64,000 nt of DNA from Fragilaria crotonensis (Eukaryota > Bacillariophyta > Fragilariophyceae > Fragilariales > Fragilariaceae): the NCBI GenBank assembly GCA_022925895.1, contig JAKSYS010000219.1, forward strand, positions 21,387-85,386, read 5' to 3'. The notes beneath the pieces are model-generated. The model was not told the DNA's origin, ran no database searches, and saw nothing but the letters and a program-made list of their open reading frames with translations. Shown here piece after piece: positions 30,306 through 41,161 of the stretch (its first letter is position 1; each line of letters opens with the position of its first letter). The translations under genes and the position numbers were made by a program.

Positions 30306-33300
30306 ATGGTCAACCCAGCACTAACCCATTTGCCTCCAACTGAGGCCAACTGCCCACCCTCCCATTGTGTCAAGCCTACGAAACACATGGTGAACTATGT
30401 CGCCGCCGACGGCGATTTTGCAGCTCCTTTTGATGCAGATGCACTCAAAAATGCTGCCCTACCTTTCAAGAAGCATTCCTTTTCCTATGTTGCAACTACT
30501 AACACTTCTTCCATTGCTGAATCTAACACCTACAGGCCCAAGAAGAGCCCCAAGCAAGCTCCAGGCCATTTTCAGCGCACCGCAACGGCCCTGACTCCAG
30601 AGCAAGAGTCCGCCGTCATCTCGCGTTTTCTTGAAACCATCGATCAAGAACGCCTCCAAGACACCGACACCAACAACAGAGTTAACTACGCCTGCGAACT
30701 CTCCTACGAAGCAGGATCTACCGATATGGGTCGCTCCCATTCTCTTTCCATCAAACCAGGCGCCATCAACGACAACGCAGCCGCCAAATTCCAAGACAAT
30801 CAAGACAACAACGCGCGCAATACCTTCGCTTCCACCATCATCCCGCGCCAAGAAGACCTCCAACTTGCCTCCTACGAAAGGCCTATCAAGAACCAACGTG
30901 TCAGATTCAATTTTAACGTCGAAACCATCAAGATCAAGAACAACAATGAAGTCGCGAAATGCGACTCTTTCAAGATTCCGGCGACGAACGCCGAAGACCT
31001 CCACTACGACAAGAGGGGTATCATCCAAACCGCCTTGAAAAGGCTCTCCAATGCATGTCTCAATCAAAATTCCGACGAATACTCGAGGAGAAATCGTCCG
31101 AACAGTGGACTGCATCAAAGAATTAGCGCAGAACGTACGTTTTACTACGCCGTGCAAGCGCGAAGCTCGCAAGAGCGATTCTGACGACGACATCACATCA
31201 AGCGAAGCCAGAGCTTCCCACAACATGTCTACTTTCCTTCAGGCACCAAGAATTGGCGGAGAACAAGCAAAAACAGTAATGGCAATAATGGACAAGTTCC
31301 ATGGCCAAAATTGCAAATTCTCCTCTGAGTGCCTCTCCAAGTCTCCAGAACTGCTGAATCCACCTACAAGTACTACAATGATGCAGCTTCCTATGAGATT
31401 GGAAGAACTTCACAGAATTTTCTTCCCAACTTTACCTGAGAAGGTCATTCCATTTGTAAGGCACCATAACAAAGCAGTCATACAGCATGACAGCATCCTT
31501 ATCTTGCCTGTGACCCCTCCGGTTACAACTTCCCATCAAACTGTCAGCACTTCAATTGCTACTCAGAATGATGAGAACACCCCCGTCCACGGTGACGCCA
31601 TCAATGGCCCTGTTCCGCACGACGGAATTGGTCCGATGTCCGAACGCGATCCCGGAATTGAAAATGCCGTTAACCCCAACTTCAACGACGACATTTCCGA
31701 TAACGGCCTTGACATAGGTAACATGTCATGCGGAATCCGATGGAAACGAACGATGACAGAAATTTTCATCAAGACTCCCCCGGACGAGAAATCGAAATTC
31801 CCTACGTCGAATTCCCCTCCCACGCCGCCCTACACAGACAAGACTCCCGCGGACACCACCTACGAATCTGCGGACATGCTGACGACTACGATTCCAGCAC
31901 AGCCACAGACTACGTCCGCCTTCCGCCACCCGCCGGACACCAAGATCTACCGTGACTCAGACATCAAGCACAAGAAAACTACCCAATTCTCAGTCACACT
32001 TCCACAATTTTTGAACAGAAAGCCTGTAGCTTTTGAAAGCTGCAATCCCTTCAGTTTTCTGTCAATTGCTGAGAACTCTCACAAGTTGCATCCCACCACC
32101 GACAGCGCCTCCGATTGCCTACTATCTACGACTGCAGGCATCACCAACTTGATCAAGACAATGTCACACAATCCCCCAGAATACCCATACACAAACAAGA
32201 CACCAGAGACACTCCTTCATGTCATTCCTGGTGAGTCTAGTTCTGTGTGTTCAAACAATGAAAACAAAGAAAAATCTATTACTTGCAACTCACTTACTCC
32301 TCCTGGCCACAGACACAATGATGTGAATGTAGCAACAGAGGATTATTGCAATGTGATAAGATATGAATTGGAAAAACAACAAAGCATTTGCAAACACAAT
32401 GCCCTTGCTGTTCAAACTCCCAGATCATTAATTTTACCCAAAAAATCCGAAAACACAGACATCAACAACAAACGCTCCGTCAACCGAAAATGCACCTCCA
32501 GAAGGAGCAAATGCTCACCAAGAAGTGCACCACCCAATGTTTGCAAACACGCCAACTAATTGTGAAACATTTTTTGATGACAATGAGCATGAAAACAATG
32601 ATGATGATCTGCCTCAAATTCCCTTAACCTCCCCAGATGCCCTGACATCATCAACCAGAACTGACTTCACATATCCACCGATTGAAGACCTCACAAGGAC
32701 GCTCCTGAAATATGCCAAGATTGCAAACCTTCAGGAACTTAGCTTCCCAACTGACCTTCTCTCACGAAGACGACAATTCAATGCCTTCATGGATAACCTC
32801 CGAATCATATGCAGCATATCACCATGGACACGCCAAGTCTTTGACCTTTGGCCGAGACAAATCAATTACTCTCATCCATGTGTTGGTATTGCAATCTTCA
32901 ATCTGATTTTCACCAACATCTGTGAGCCCTGCCAGACACACATTATTGACTGTTCCCAGATGCCAGAACAGCCATTCTGACTCTAAGACGTCACTGTGCA
33001 CCGCTCACCCAAGATCACATTGAACGCACGCGAATCCTTCTACTCCATCAAGCAAGGACATCAAGAAGTTGCAACATCCTACTTGAATCGCATTCGGACA
33101 TTATCGCGCGACTGTTATCACGCCGGAATCACAAACACCGATGCTGATATAATCAAACGAGCCATTCATGGCGGCAGCAATCACCACTTCTATGCTGCTT
33201 CCTACCAACGCTTTGATGCCGACATCCGTCGAGCAGAATTACATGACAAAGAACTACCAACATTTGCGGAACTTGAGAGCCACTTATTGAATATTGATGA

Positions 33301-34012
33301 TTCCTGTGGACTTACTCTCCCTTCCCAAAACCAACACAATTACAACCAACATGCAAATTCTGCACACCAACCTTCATCAAGTCTGCCTTTTCAACATCAA
33401 GGCACAACTTATGATGATCTTCCACCACACCAACACCAAGCCTTCACCAGCTCTTCAATGATGCACCCAAATGCAGCCAAAAACAATAACAGGCCACCAC
33501 ATCAAGAAGTTGAAAATCAAACAAACAATCTGGCCTCTGCACAGCATCCAAGAAGACAAAACAATGACAATGATTGCAGTATTGCAATGCAACAGCCTCA
33601 GCCTTTTCAAAAGCAACATCACAACACAAGACCTCATTTCAGACAAAATTCTTCAAACAATGCAAATCAAAGGCGTCCTCCAGATAATTTCAGCTCACCC
33701 AATGCTGCAAATATTACATGCTACAATTGTGGACAACTTGGCCACTATGCTAATCGATGCATAACCGTCAACAGATCACAAAACAGCAACCATGGAGGAC
33801 TCCAAAACACAAATCCAAACAATGATGAAACCGCACCCCACAACCAACGTGCGCATTACATCACTGATTCAATTCCATCTCAATCACATGCTTTTCACCA
33901 TCAAGCATACATTGCCTCCTGCAATGACCAGGGCAACTTCAACTGCCCAAAACCAGTTACTTCATGGCCTGATATTGACACCCCTGAGCAGATGGCAATC
34001 AACAGAGTATAA
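30306..34012 (+). pseudogene. gag: Gag-like polyprotein of the non-autonomous element, frameshifted
   Basis: The frame from MVNPALTHLPP (30306) runs to 31184, followed by overlapping frames 31051-32559, 32525-32980 and 32996-34012. A capsid-like helical domain lies at ~32660-33300 (LLSRRRQFNAFMDNLRII, then SYLNRIRTLSRDCYHAG). The CCHC zinc knuckle is perfect: CYNCGQLGHYANRC near 33720-33760. Two nearby shifts around 32955-33025 split the capsid region; reading DARTAILTLRRHCAPL restores continuity. It is Gln/Asn-rich after the capsid. The first frame continues uninterrupted from within the 5' LTR. No pol sequence follows the knuckle. Confidence 0.75.
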
Positions 34013-34231
34013 CTCAATGATTTCTAACCATCAGTTCCAATATCTCCATACAGGCCAACAACAAGACACACTACACATCAACTACGCTGAAAACCTTGTG
34101 AATCACATTTCACAGACATTCCCAAAAAAAAAATGCAAGTCTCACCAAAAAAAAACAATCTTCAGATCAAAAGATTCTGTATGTTTCCAAAGCAAATGCT
34201 ACAACATCAGAAATCAACAGAGATTTGATTC

Positions 34232-34239
34232 AAGAGGGG
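34232..34239 (+). other. polypurine tract
   Basis: AAGAGGGG immediately abuts the 3' LTR start at 34240, the expected position for the plus-strand primer. Confidence 0.75.
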
Positions 34240-35132
34240 TGATAGACTTCCAGTATCGCCCTACATATTTTACATCTATCGATCCTAACTGTCGCCCGTG
34301 TGCACAGTAAAACGTTACATCCGTGCTCCAGTAACCAGTGCGACACTGCACGACTGGAATCAAAACTCTCGTCGATTCAAATCATGTTCATCTCATCCCA
34401 TGAGCATGAACACTCATTTTCAAACGAGACTCAACGCCTCGTATACGGACGACCACACCGCGACACGAAACGACGTCTCCGAGAAACGAGGAGTGTTCCT
34501 CATTGTTCCAAAGGAACACTCCCTTCATTCAGACCTCTCATCTGTTGCACCTCCTCACTCTTCTCACAATTGTCGAAATAATTCATTTTTAGTGCCACTT
34601 ACCTTTTCTGCACATACTGTGAATATCTGCACAATCATGAATGAAATTGACCATGACGAATTTTTACCGCCGGTCGTCAAATTGTCAACCTCACCATACT
34701 GTACATATTTCAGTAGTCAGTACGACGGTACTCACTATTACGACAGCACACAACACGGCAATCAGTACAGCAGTACTTTTTGCACATCACTTCCTCTGCC
34801 CGGCCATAGTCCGTGCACGTCTGAGTCTATCGTTACCGTACATAACGATAAACTATTAGACAGTGCCCACTATGACCAAAGCGATATTATTACTAGTCAG
34901 TCCCTCGCACATTTATGTAGCGATAGACCGACAGATAGTATACGTATCGTTGTCTGTAGCGGTAGACAGCATTGTATTGCTGTACCGTTTATAGACACAC
35001 TAAGCAGTAGTCAGTGTCGTACTAGACACTTACCTACTGGGGGCGTACCCCGTAACGGTTACGTCCTGGTTCTTAACCCGAACCTTACGCCGACCTGCGC
35101 GTCGACAGGTTCCGTTAACCCGAACCATATCA
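34240..35132 (+). repeat. 3' LTR (893 bp)
   Basis: Near-identical to 29146-30042; followed by the TGTAC duplication at 35133-35137. Confidence 0.92.
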
Positions 35133-35137
35133 TGTAC

Positions 35138-35875
35138 TGGGGCCTGATCCTGATGAGCAAACCAACATCTAGCTAGCTAGTACTGGAGTAGTGAAATCAA
35201 ACACTACCGGTACAGTACCATGAAAAACTACCACGACTCGCACGAATGAGATTCCTCGTCGGAGGCCTCGTAGGAAATGTACTACCAGGTACCTACGTTG
35301 TAATCCAGTACACTCTCTACTTTCCACTATGTACTCCCTCGTATTAGCTATTAGCTAGAGTCGTGAGTAGATACATGTATGCATACGTCAACAGCGGGCT
35401 GCCTGGCGCCTTGCGCATGCTGGGGAGCGAGGCGAATCTTGAGCAATTGGTTCGGCGAGAGCCGAGAGCGAGACGTACTATGTAGTACTTGTACCAGGTA
35501 CAGTAGTACCTCTACTCTCCAGTACGTATGTATGCGTGTTGGAGTGCAACGTGCATCTCAGTATTCAATGCAGCGAGAACAGGAGGGAATTGAGAACACC
35601 GGACCGAAGAACAAAGAGGAATACGGAATACGTGATACAGATGTGCGTACGTGATCCTCCGTACATCATATGCAGTATACCACGATATCCTAGTACTACT
35701 ATTGTACTGCCACTGAACGCTGTACTCTAACGTGAGCAGTGGACTGTTCTTATTCAGATGTCATCAATCCCACACACGAATCTCAACTCCCAACTCCCAA
35801 CTCCCAACTCCCAACACATGAGCTTTCCCACAATTTCCATTACAACTCCCTACTCCGGAAACAACAGCAGTAAAC
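35138..35875. promoter_or_regulatory. GTAC-rich upstream region of the TLDc gene
   Basis: Many GTAC and TACCAGGTAC-type palindromes occur at 35175-35560. A heptamer tandem (CAACTCC, four copies plus a partial) lies at 35783-35814, ~60 bp before the ATG. No recognisable core promoter. Confidence 0.45.
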
Positions 35876-37381
35876 ATGAGCGACGAGAACGACAATGAGA
35901 AGAAACAAGAAGCGGCTCGAGAGCTCCAATCATCTATTATGAAAAAACGAGCATCTCTGACCGATGCTGAAATAACATTTCTCCGTGCATTGCTACTGGA
36001 CGATACTGTGCCTACAGCTAGCTTGACGCGTGCCTCCAAGAAGCTCAATGATGACATGCTTTTCTCAACTCCATTTGCCGGAACACAAGCTGAGAAACGC
36101 CCATCGAGCGTCAGGCGTACCCAACCCAATCAAATTGGTCTTTGGAGTGCCTTTCGCGACGGTATTCGACCGAAAGCATTGGCACGGAGGGGATCGAGAG
36201 TCACAGATTACGAAACAGAGGAACAAGCACCTGCACCAAAAGAAGTGAGCGATGAAGATTCGATCCAATCCGATGAAGAAGTTCGACCGGAACGCGAAGA
36301 CGACCAATCAGAGAATTCGTCATTGGCAGATGACGACTTACCTCCAGAGCACTATGATGCGTGGGAAGTCCTGAAGGACGAGTACGCCGCGGACTTCGGT
36401 TATGACAACACACCCACTCAAGTACTTACAGCGCAAGACTTGGATGATGACGATAACAACTACTTCACTATCCTCGGAACCTCGGCCGACGACACTCTTG
36501 CACGTCCTCATGTCCTCTCGCCCCCACTTATGGACTCTCTCATGACGTTCTTGCCGGCAGCCATTAAGAACCAAAATTATTGGCTAAAATACTCTCTTGT
36601 TCGCGATGGTGCATCTCTTGCGATACTTCGTCGCTACGTCCGAGGTGCTAGGCGAACAATTCTGGCCATTGAAACAACCGACGGCCATGTCTTTGGATCA
36701 TTCACCAGCACGAATTGGAGGTATCAACGACATGGCTTTTATGGAACCGGAGAGTCGTTCTTGTGGCGTATGCGACACAGTCGCAAAACAAAGTGTTCGT
36801 CCCTGTATGATCAAGCCCAGATGGAAAGTGAGATTGATGTCTACTTTTGCACCCATCAAAATGAGATGATTCAATTGAGTACCGACGAAATGATCGCAGT
36901 CGGCGGAGGTGAAGTGGAAAGTGACACTGACTCCTCTGTCGAAGAACGATCTGATCGGTTTGGGTTCGGCCTTTCGATTGATGATTTCATGCTCCACGGA
37001 ACTTCAAGTCCCTGCGCCACCTACAAAAACCCCTGCCTCGTGGATGGTGGTTCAAAAGATAAACGCTTCCGCATTGCCAATGTGGAGGTGTGGACGTTAA
37101 CTCCATGCGCCACGGTCGATGCCGCGGAGCGCCTCGAAATGTCTCAATTTTGGATTCAGCAGTCGTCTCGCGATATGTCAAGCACCATGTCTCTTCGGTC
37201 CGTGGCGGCAGGATCCCCCCGTCCCTCACGGTCCCCCCGACCGGGATTTCGAAAGGTGGAGGATTTCGATGCTGATGACTTGTCTCAAGAGTCATTCTAT
37301 CGACGTGTTGGTGAAAACGATGAAAGCGAACAGCAACGAGATATATGGCAGTATGCGACAATGATGAATACACACAAGTGA
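35876..37381 (+). CDS. TLDc-domain protein (OXR1/NCOA7 type)
   Basis: 501 residues, single exon. The N-terminal ~200 residues are acidic and low-complexity. The TLDc domain follows from about 215: LSPPLMDSLMTFLP, ILAIETTDGHVFGSFTSTNW, GTGESFLWRM, GGGEVESD, FGFGLSIDDFMLHGTSSPC and RFRIANVEVWTL. These match the VFGAF...W, GTGE.FLF, GGG, FGL...G.S..C and F.I..EVW signature of the family. TLDc proteins act in oxidative-stress resistance and several bind V-ATPase; which role applies here is unknown. Convergent with the lipase fragment at 37457. Confidence 0.88.
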   Translation: MSDENDNEKKQEAARELQSSIMKKRASLTDAEITFLRALLLDDTVPTASLTRASKKLNDDMLFSTPFAGTQAEKRPSSVRRTQPNQIGLWSAFRDGIRPKALARRGSRVTDYETEEQAPAPKEVSDEDSIQSDEEVRPEREDDQSENSSLADDDLPPEHYDAWEVLKDEYAADFGYDNTPTQVLTAQDLDDDDNNYFTILGTSADDTLARPHVLSPPLMDSLMTFLPAAIKNQNYWLKYSLVRDGASLAILRRYVRGARRTILAIETTDGHVFGSFTSTNWRYQRHGFYGTGESFLWRMRHSRKTKCSSLYDQAQMESEIDVYFCTHQNEMIQLSTDEMIAVGGGEVESDTDSSVEERSDRFGFGLSIDDFMLHGTSSPCATYKNPCLVDGGSKDKRFRIANVEVWTLTPCATVDAAERLEMSQFWIQQSSRDMSSTMSLRSVAAGSPRPSRSPRPGFRKVEDFDADDLSQESFYRRVGENDESEQQRDIWQYATMMNTHK

Positions 37382-37456
37382 TGAGATCGTGTTCCGTTGA
37401 GTGTTGAACAGTAAACAAATCTATGAAAATATGGCATGTTAATGTGGTTATCCCCT

Positions 37457-37975
37457 TCAATGCGTTTGTCTCATAACGTAGCTACGGCGGCCACGCGATC
37501 TCCAGCGTTGACGTCTCCGATGACGGCAGAAGGGTAAGTATGGGGTCTGGTGGGGGATACAGCGTTTTGTCGCAGAAAGTGCAATTGCTTTTCTGTCTTT
37601 CCCAGTCCACAGACGAATGTATCGATGAACGTCTCGTCGGCAACGTAAAAGATTTCGTCTGATGGACATTTTCGACGCGGATTTGGAGGACCCATTTTGA
37701 TGGAATCGACTACCTTGTTTCGAGCATGATTTGATCCACATCTGTATCCTGTCCAGTACCGCCGCAAGTCGCTCAACATCGGACGATGACTCCGAGCTGT
37801 TGCTGCGGAATTGAACGTCGTCCTTCACCCAATCTGGAAGGAGTTTCCAAAGGAGTCTCGCCAAAATCACAGCCACTGCTGCGGATGTTACAGCAGGCAG
37901 CATTTCATATGCCATTGTTTTGGCAGCCATGAGCTTGGGACCGCCCAACACAAACAGTGCTGGCGGTACTGGCAT
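37457..37975 (-). pseudogene. truncated copy of the class-3 lipase gene
   Basis: The first ~83 residues are nearly identical to the intact lipase at 41162-42898 (shared start MPVPPALFVLGGP, then LPDWVK and SSESSSDVERLAAVLDRIQ). After CSKQ the similarity jumps to sequence that lies downstream of the intact gene: ~37610-37715 resembles 41068-41165, including GTCGATTCCA and GACGAGACGT. The catalytic lipase core is thus missing. The upstream ~130 bp also matches the intact gene's promoter. An alternative minus-strand frame ending at 37471 is protein-like (ADETFIDTFVCGLGK) and could be a fused remnant of another gene. Confidence 0.75.
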
Positions 37976-38207
37976 TTTTGCTTCAGTATATCGTCGTCAC
38001 ATAGTCACATAACGCGAATGAATCAGCTACAGCAACACAGGAACGATCGTAGTTGGCATGCACGTGATTAGGGCAACTATCTTTCAGACGACGAGGACAA
38101 ATGCAAACCAAGTCCCCATCACACCCGCATATGCCGAAGGACCAAACCTCGCATCAAAGAACATGTTCTTGCTGCAAGGCTGGAGTTAACACGCACCCGC
38201 GGAGCGC

Positions 38208-39074
38208 TCATTCCAGTACTTCTGTTTTCTCCGCTGACACCACATAGTCGAATCCAAATTTGATAGGCCCGTTCACTGTGGCGTCGAAAGCCTGCCTGTC
38301 CAACTCATCGAAAACCTCCTTCATTGAACTCACTAAAGCTGGTGTCGGGAATGATGCAAACTTGGAGCGTCCAACATTGATTTGTCTGAGGATCGTGCTG
38401 TATTTATACAGAATCGGAAACTTGTCGGTCTGCTTTAGTTGAAGGTTAGGTGTGCGCATGACTTGTTTCTCGATCCAATCAACAGGATATTCTCTATAAC
38501 AGCGATGACCTGCAAGCAGTATGCATGCATCGCGAACTTGGCGAATCTTGCAAATGACGTTCCCGGGTCCTTCGGCTCTGTCTGGGATAGGTTCCAGACC
38601 CACAATGTAGATCCGGCCTCCAGGTTTCAAAAGATGCGCGAGCTTTGGAATAATCTCATCTTGCCGATAAGGAGAGAATCCATCCATTGCGCCGACCAGG
38701 TAATCCGCTATTATGGTATCGTACTGTGGCTGCGGTAGTTGCAACTCTCCGAACCAGTTTCCAATAATGATATGATTGCCTTCAAGGACGCCTAGCTTCT
38801 GAGCTTCTCGCATGACATTGTGTTGCATCGTTTTATCAGCTGTAATCGCTGTGAAAGAAGTCATCCCCTTCCCCTGCCCCAACGTAGCAATCCATTGCAA
38901 TGAATGCGAGCCAGTTCCTGCATCAAGAACATCGCCAAATGGAATGTCTCCCTGTTGGGCCTCGATGCAATCGAAGAGAACATCACCTTTACCAAATTGC
39001 TTCTCTGCCATATTCGCTGAAGATGATGCTGCGAGTAGAGCCCAGATGTCAAACAAAGCTTTCATAGGCATCAC
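38208..39074 (-). CDS. SAM-dependent methyltransferase, possibly secretory or organellar
   Basis: 288 residues, single exon. Motif I is VLDAGTGSHSLQWIATLG (near 50), followed by FTAITADK and YDTIIADYLVGAMDGF as the post-II/acidic strand, and LLKPGGRIYIVGLEP as motif III, all of the class I methyltransferase fold. The first ~20 residues (ALFDIWALLAASSSANMAE) are hydrophobic and could be a signal. No substrate family can be named. Its upstream gap (39075-39260) is GTAC-rich. It sits between the truncated and the intact lipase. Confidence 0.75.
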   Translation of the reverse strand: MMPMKALFDIWALLAASSSANMAEKQFGKGDVLFDCIEAQQGDIPFGDVLDAGTGSHSLQWIATLGQGKGMTSFTAITADKTMQHNVMREAQKLGVLEGNHIIIGNWFGELQLPQPQYDTIIADYLVGAMDGFSPYRQDEIIPKLAHLLKPGGRIYIVGLEPIPDRAEGPGNVICKIRQVRDACILLAGHRCYREYPVDWIEKQVMRTPNLQLKQTDKFPILYKYSTILRQINVGRSKFASFPTPALVSSMKEVFDELDRQAFDATVNGPIKFGFDYVVSAEKTEVLE

Positions 39075-39379
39075 AAATCCGTTTAGTGTTCAGTGACATG
39101 TTCTATTGCATGGTACGGTACCATGGTACTATCCTGTCCTGAACAAATCCTGGTCGGATTTATGATTTTTATTCAATGGATTCGGAGAATGAGTCCGTAC
39201 GAGTAGTACTCCAGTACACGTACACTACCCCGGTTCTAGTACCGTATGCGAGCATTCCAGATTCCTTACCGAGTCAGTCCTCGGTGCTCAGTGCTTTCAT
39301 GTCATTGATCCTTGCCTCCTTTCCGCACTCTCACCTAATCTATGCAACAGATGTGCAGGACGAGGAAAGGCAATGCAAA

Positions 39380-40440
39380 AGAGAGCCAACAAAACTACTG
39401 AGGTGACAGCAAACAAACCTGGAGATATTTTTATCTTGGACACAATTGGCCCATATGCTACTAAACTACAGTCATGGGACACCCAACTGCCTAGCGGCAG
39501 CACTGGTTCAACTTGAGGATGAAAAACAAGAAAGTCCTAGGATTTCTATGGTACCAGGATTGATGTTATTTCAAAATTCTTGAATAACTCATTCAACAGA
39601 TTGAAGGCATCCAGAAAGCATGTGAATAATGCCAGTCAGTTTGGGGTTTTTGAAAGAGAGAGATTATTGACAAGTTCATGTGGGAGGAACTCAAGAAATG
39701 GTTCAATATAGTATCTGATTTGGGACAATTGAAGAAACAGCTTGGCATATGGTATGACTGGAAAACTGATGACAATGAATACACCTAGTGGCAAGTATGA
39801 CAAAAATTGGAATTGCGTATGGAGTCATTTGTGATGAGTGTTGGAAGGAAATATCAAAGAGGAGGCTGAGACTCCAGGTTATTCAATGAATTTCTGAGTA
39901 AGAACAAGGGAGAACCAGTGAAAAAGACCAGTTAGCTTCTGTTCAATATTGGAAAGGTTGCACCAGATTTGACAAATGCAGATCAAAAATTTGTGCAACA
40001 TTTGTGCAATCCAGGTGAAGAAGACCACTGCTGGTGGAAAGCACCTACAAGATTGCTTGTGGGACTTATCAAGGCAACTATGAAGGTCTCATGCGCAAGA
40101 AAGCAAAGGAATGGAGGCCCAGCCATATCTTTTGCAACTCTGATTATGCAATGAAAAAGATGACAAAAAGAGAGTTTCATCTGGGATACACTCACTTGGT
40201 GGTACTTCAGTAAATTTGGAAAACCAAGACACAACATGTGGTGATGTTGTAAGAATGGAGGCTGAATGGAATCAGTGGTGCAAATGGTGCTACAATCTAA
40301 CCAATGAGGAAGAATGGACTGAGGTGGAGAACAAGGCATAGAAAGTTACTTTCAAGGAGCAAGAGCAAGATCAAATTGGAAGGACCTTAAGGTCTGACAG
40401 GATTGATGAAAGAAGTCTAAAGTAGTTACAACATTGCAGA
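39380..40440 (+). pseudogene. decayed Ty1/copia pol fragment
   Basis: Fragments in shifting plus frames resemble copia Pol: DIFILDTIGPYATKL (integrase start, ~39425), KKWFNIVSDLGQLKKQLGIW (RT end, ~39695-39755), APTRLLVG and QKFVQHLCNPGEE (~39985-40055, linker), and CNSDYAMKKDDKKRV with HSLGGTSVN (RNase H start, ~40130-40205). Stops and frameshifts are frequent and large parts are missing. It appears unrelated in sequence detail to the copia copy at the left edge. Confidence 0.6.
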
Positions 40441-41161
40441 CTAGGAAAGTAGTATGGGTGTAGAGTTTAGAGTATTGTCAATCTACAACTAGCTGGTGGG
40501 GTATCGTGGTACTTGGCACCGTACTTGTAATACGTAAGTGCAGTAGTGGAGATCAGGAACGTCTCAACGATGCAGGCAACGATATCGCCCAGTGGGGCTC
40601 TCCGTCTTCACTCCGCGTTGTTCCACTTAGTAGTAGTTTCTACTAGGCGGGTGTTGCTAGGGCAGATTGGGACTGGTGGTTGGCGTTTCCAAGACTTGGT
40701 CTCGGTTGATTTTTCCCAAGCACCAACACCAACACACCCGGAGCTTGATTGTTCCTGGGGTGGGCTGGCGGTTAATTGAAGATAAGTTAATCCTATTAGG
40801 AATGCGTTGATCGGCACAACCAGCCTTATTTCTAATTCCGGTTTGGTGCGTCTCCGAGTATGGTCTCGTGTAGGATCCTGCGTGTTTCAATCTCACCTGC
40901 CAACTGATGTTGACCATTGGCCATCCATTTCCTAGGTAGCTGTGGTTTTGATATTTGCTTCTAGTGGATTTGCAGGTAGAGGCAGTCCTTGCCTTTTGGA
41001 GCATGGACTGATTCGGACTGCTGGCAATGTTCTGACTCCTGCTTACTCCGTTGCATTGCAGACGAAGTGACATCGATGTACGTCTCGTCCTTGACGCAAA
41101 AAGATGGCCTCTAATCGGCATATTCGACGCGGCATGTAAAGGACCCATTGATTGGAATCGA
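40441..41161. other. intergenic, 3' of the lipase
   Basis: No gene supported. The 41068-41161 part is the segment duplicated in the truncated lipase copy at 37610-37715. Confidence 0.5.

Larger units (their letters stand above)
29146..35132 (+). mobile_element. gag-only LTR retrotransposon, recent insertion
   Basis: Two long terminal repeats (29146-30042 and 34240-35132) begin TGATAGACTTCC, end ACCATATCA and are flanked by the 5-bp duplication TGTAC (29141-29145 and 35133-35137). A purine tract AAGAGGGG precedes the 3' LTR. The ~4.2 kb interior has a capsid-like segment and a CCHC knuckle but no protease, integrase, reverse transcriptase or RNase H in any frame. It is therefore non-autonomous, comparable to the TR-GAG class. 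The near identity of the LTRs indicates recent insertion. Confidence 0.9.

Noticed and set aside
34298-35176. 292-codon open frame as an independent gene
   Set aside because: It is the 3' LTR copy of the frame beginning at 29208; not a separate gene.
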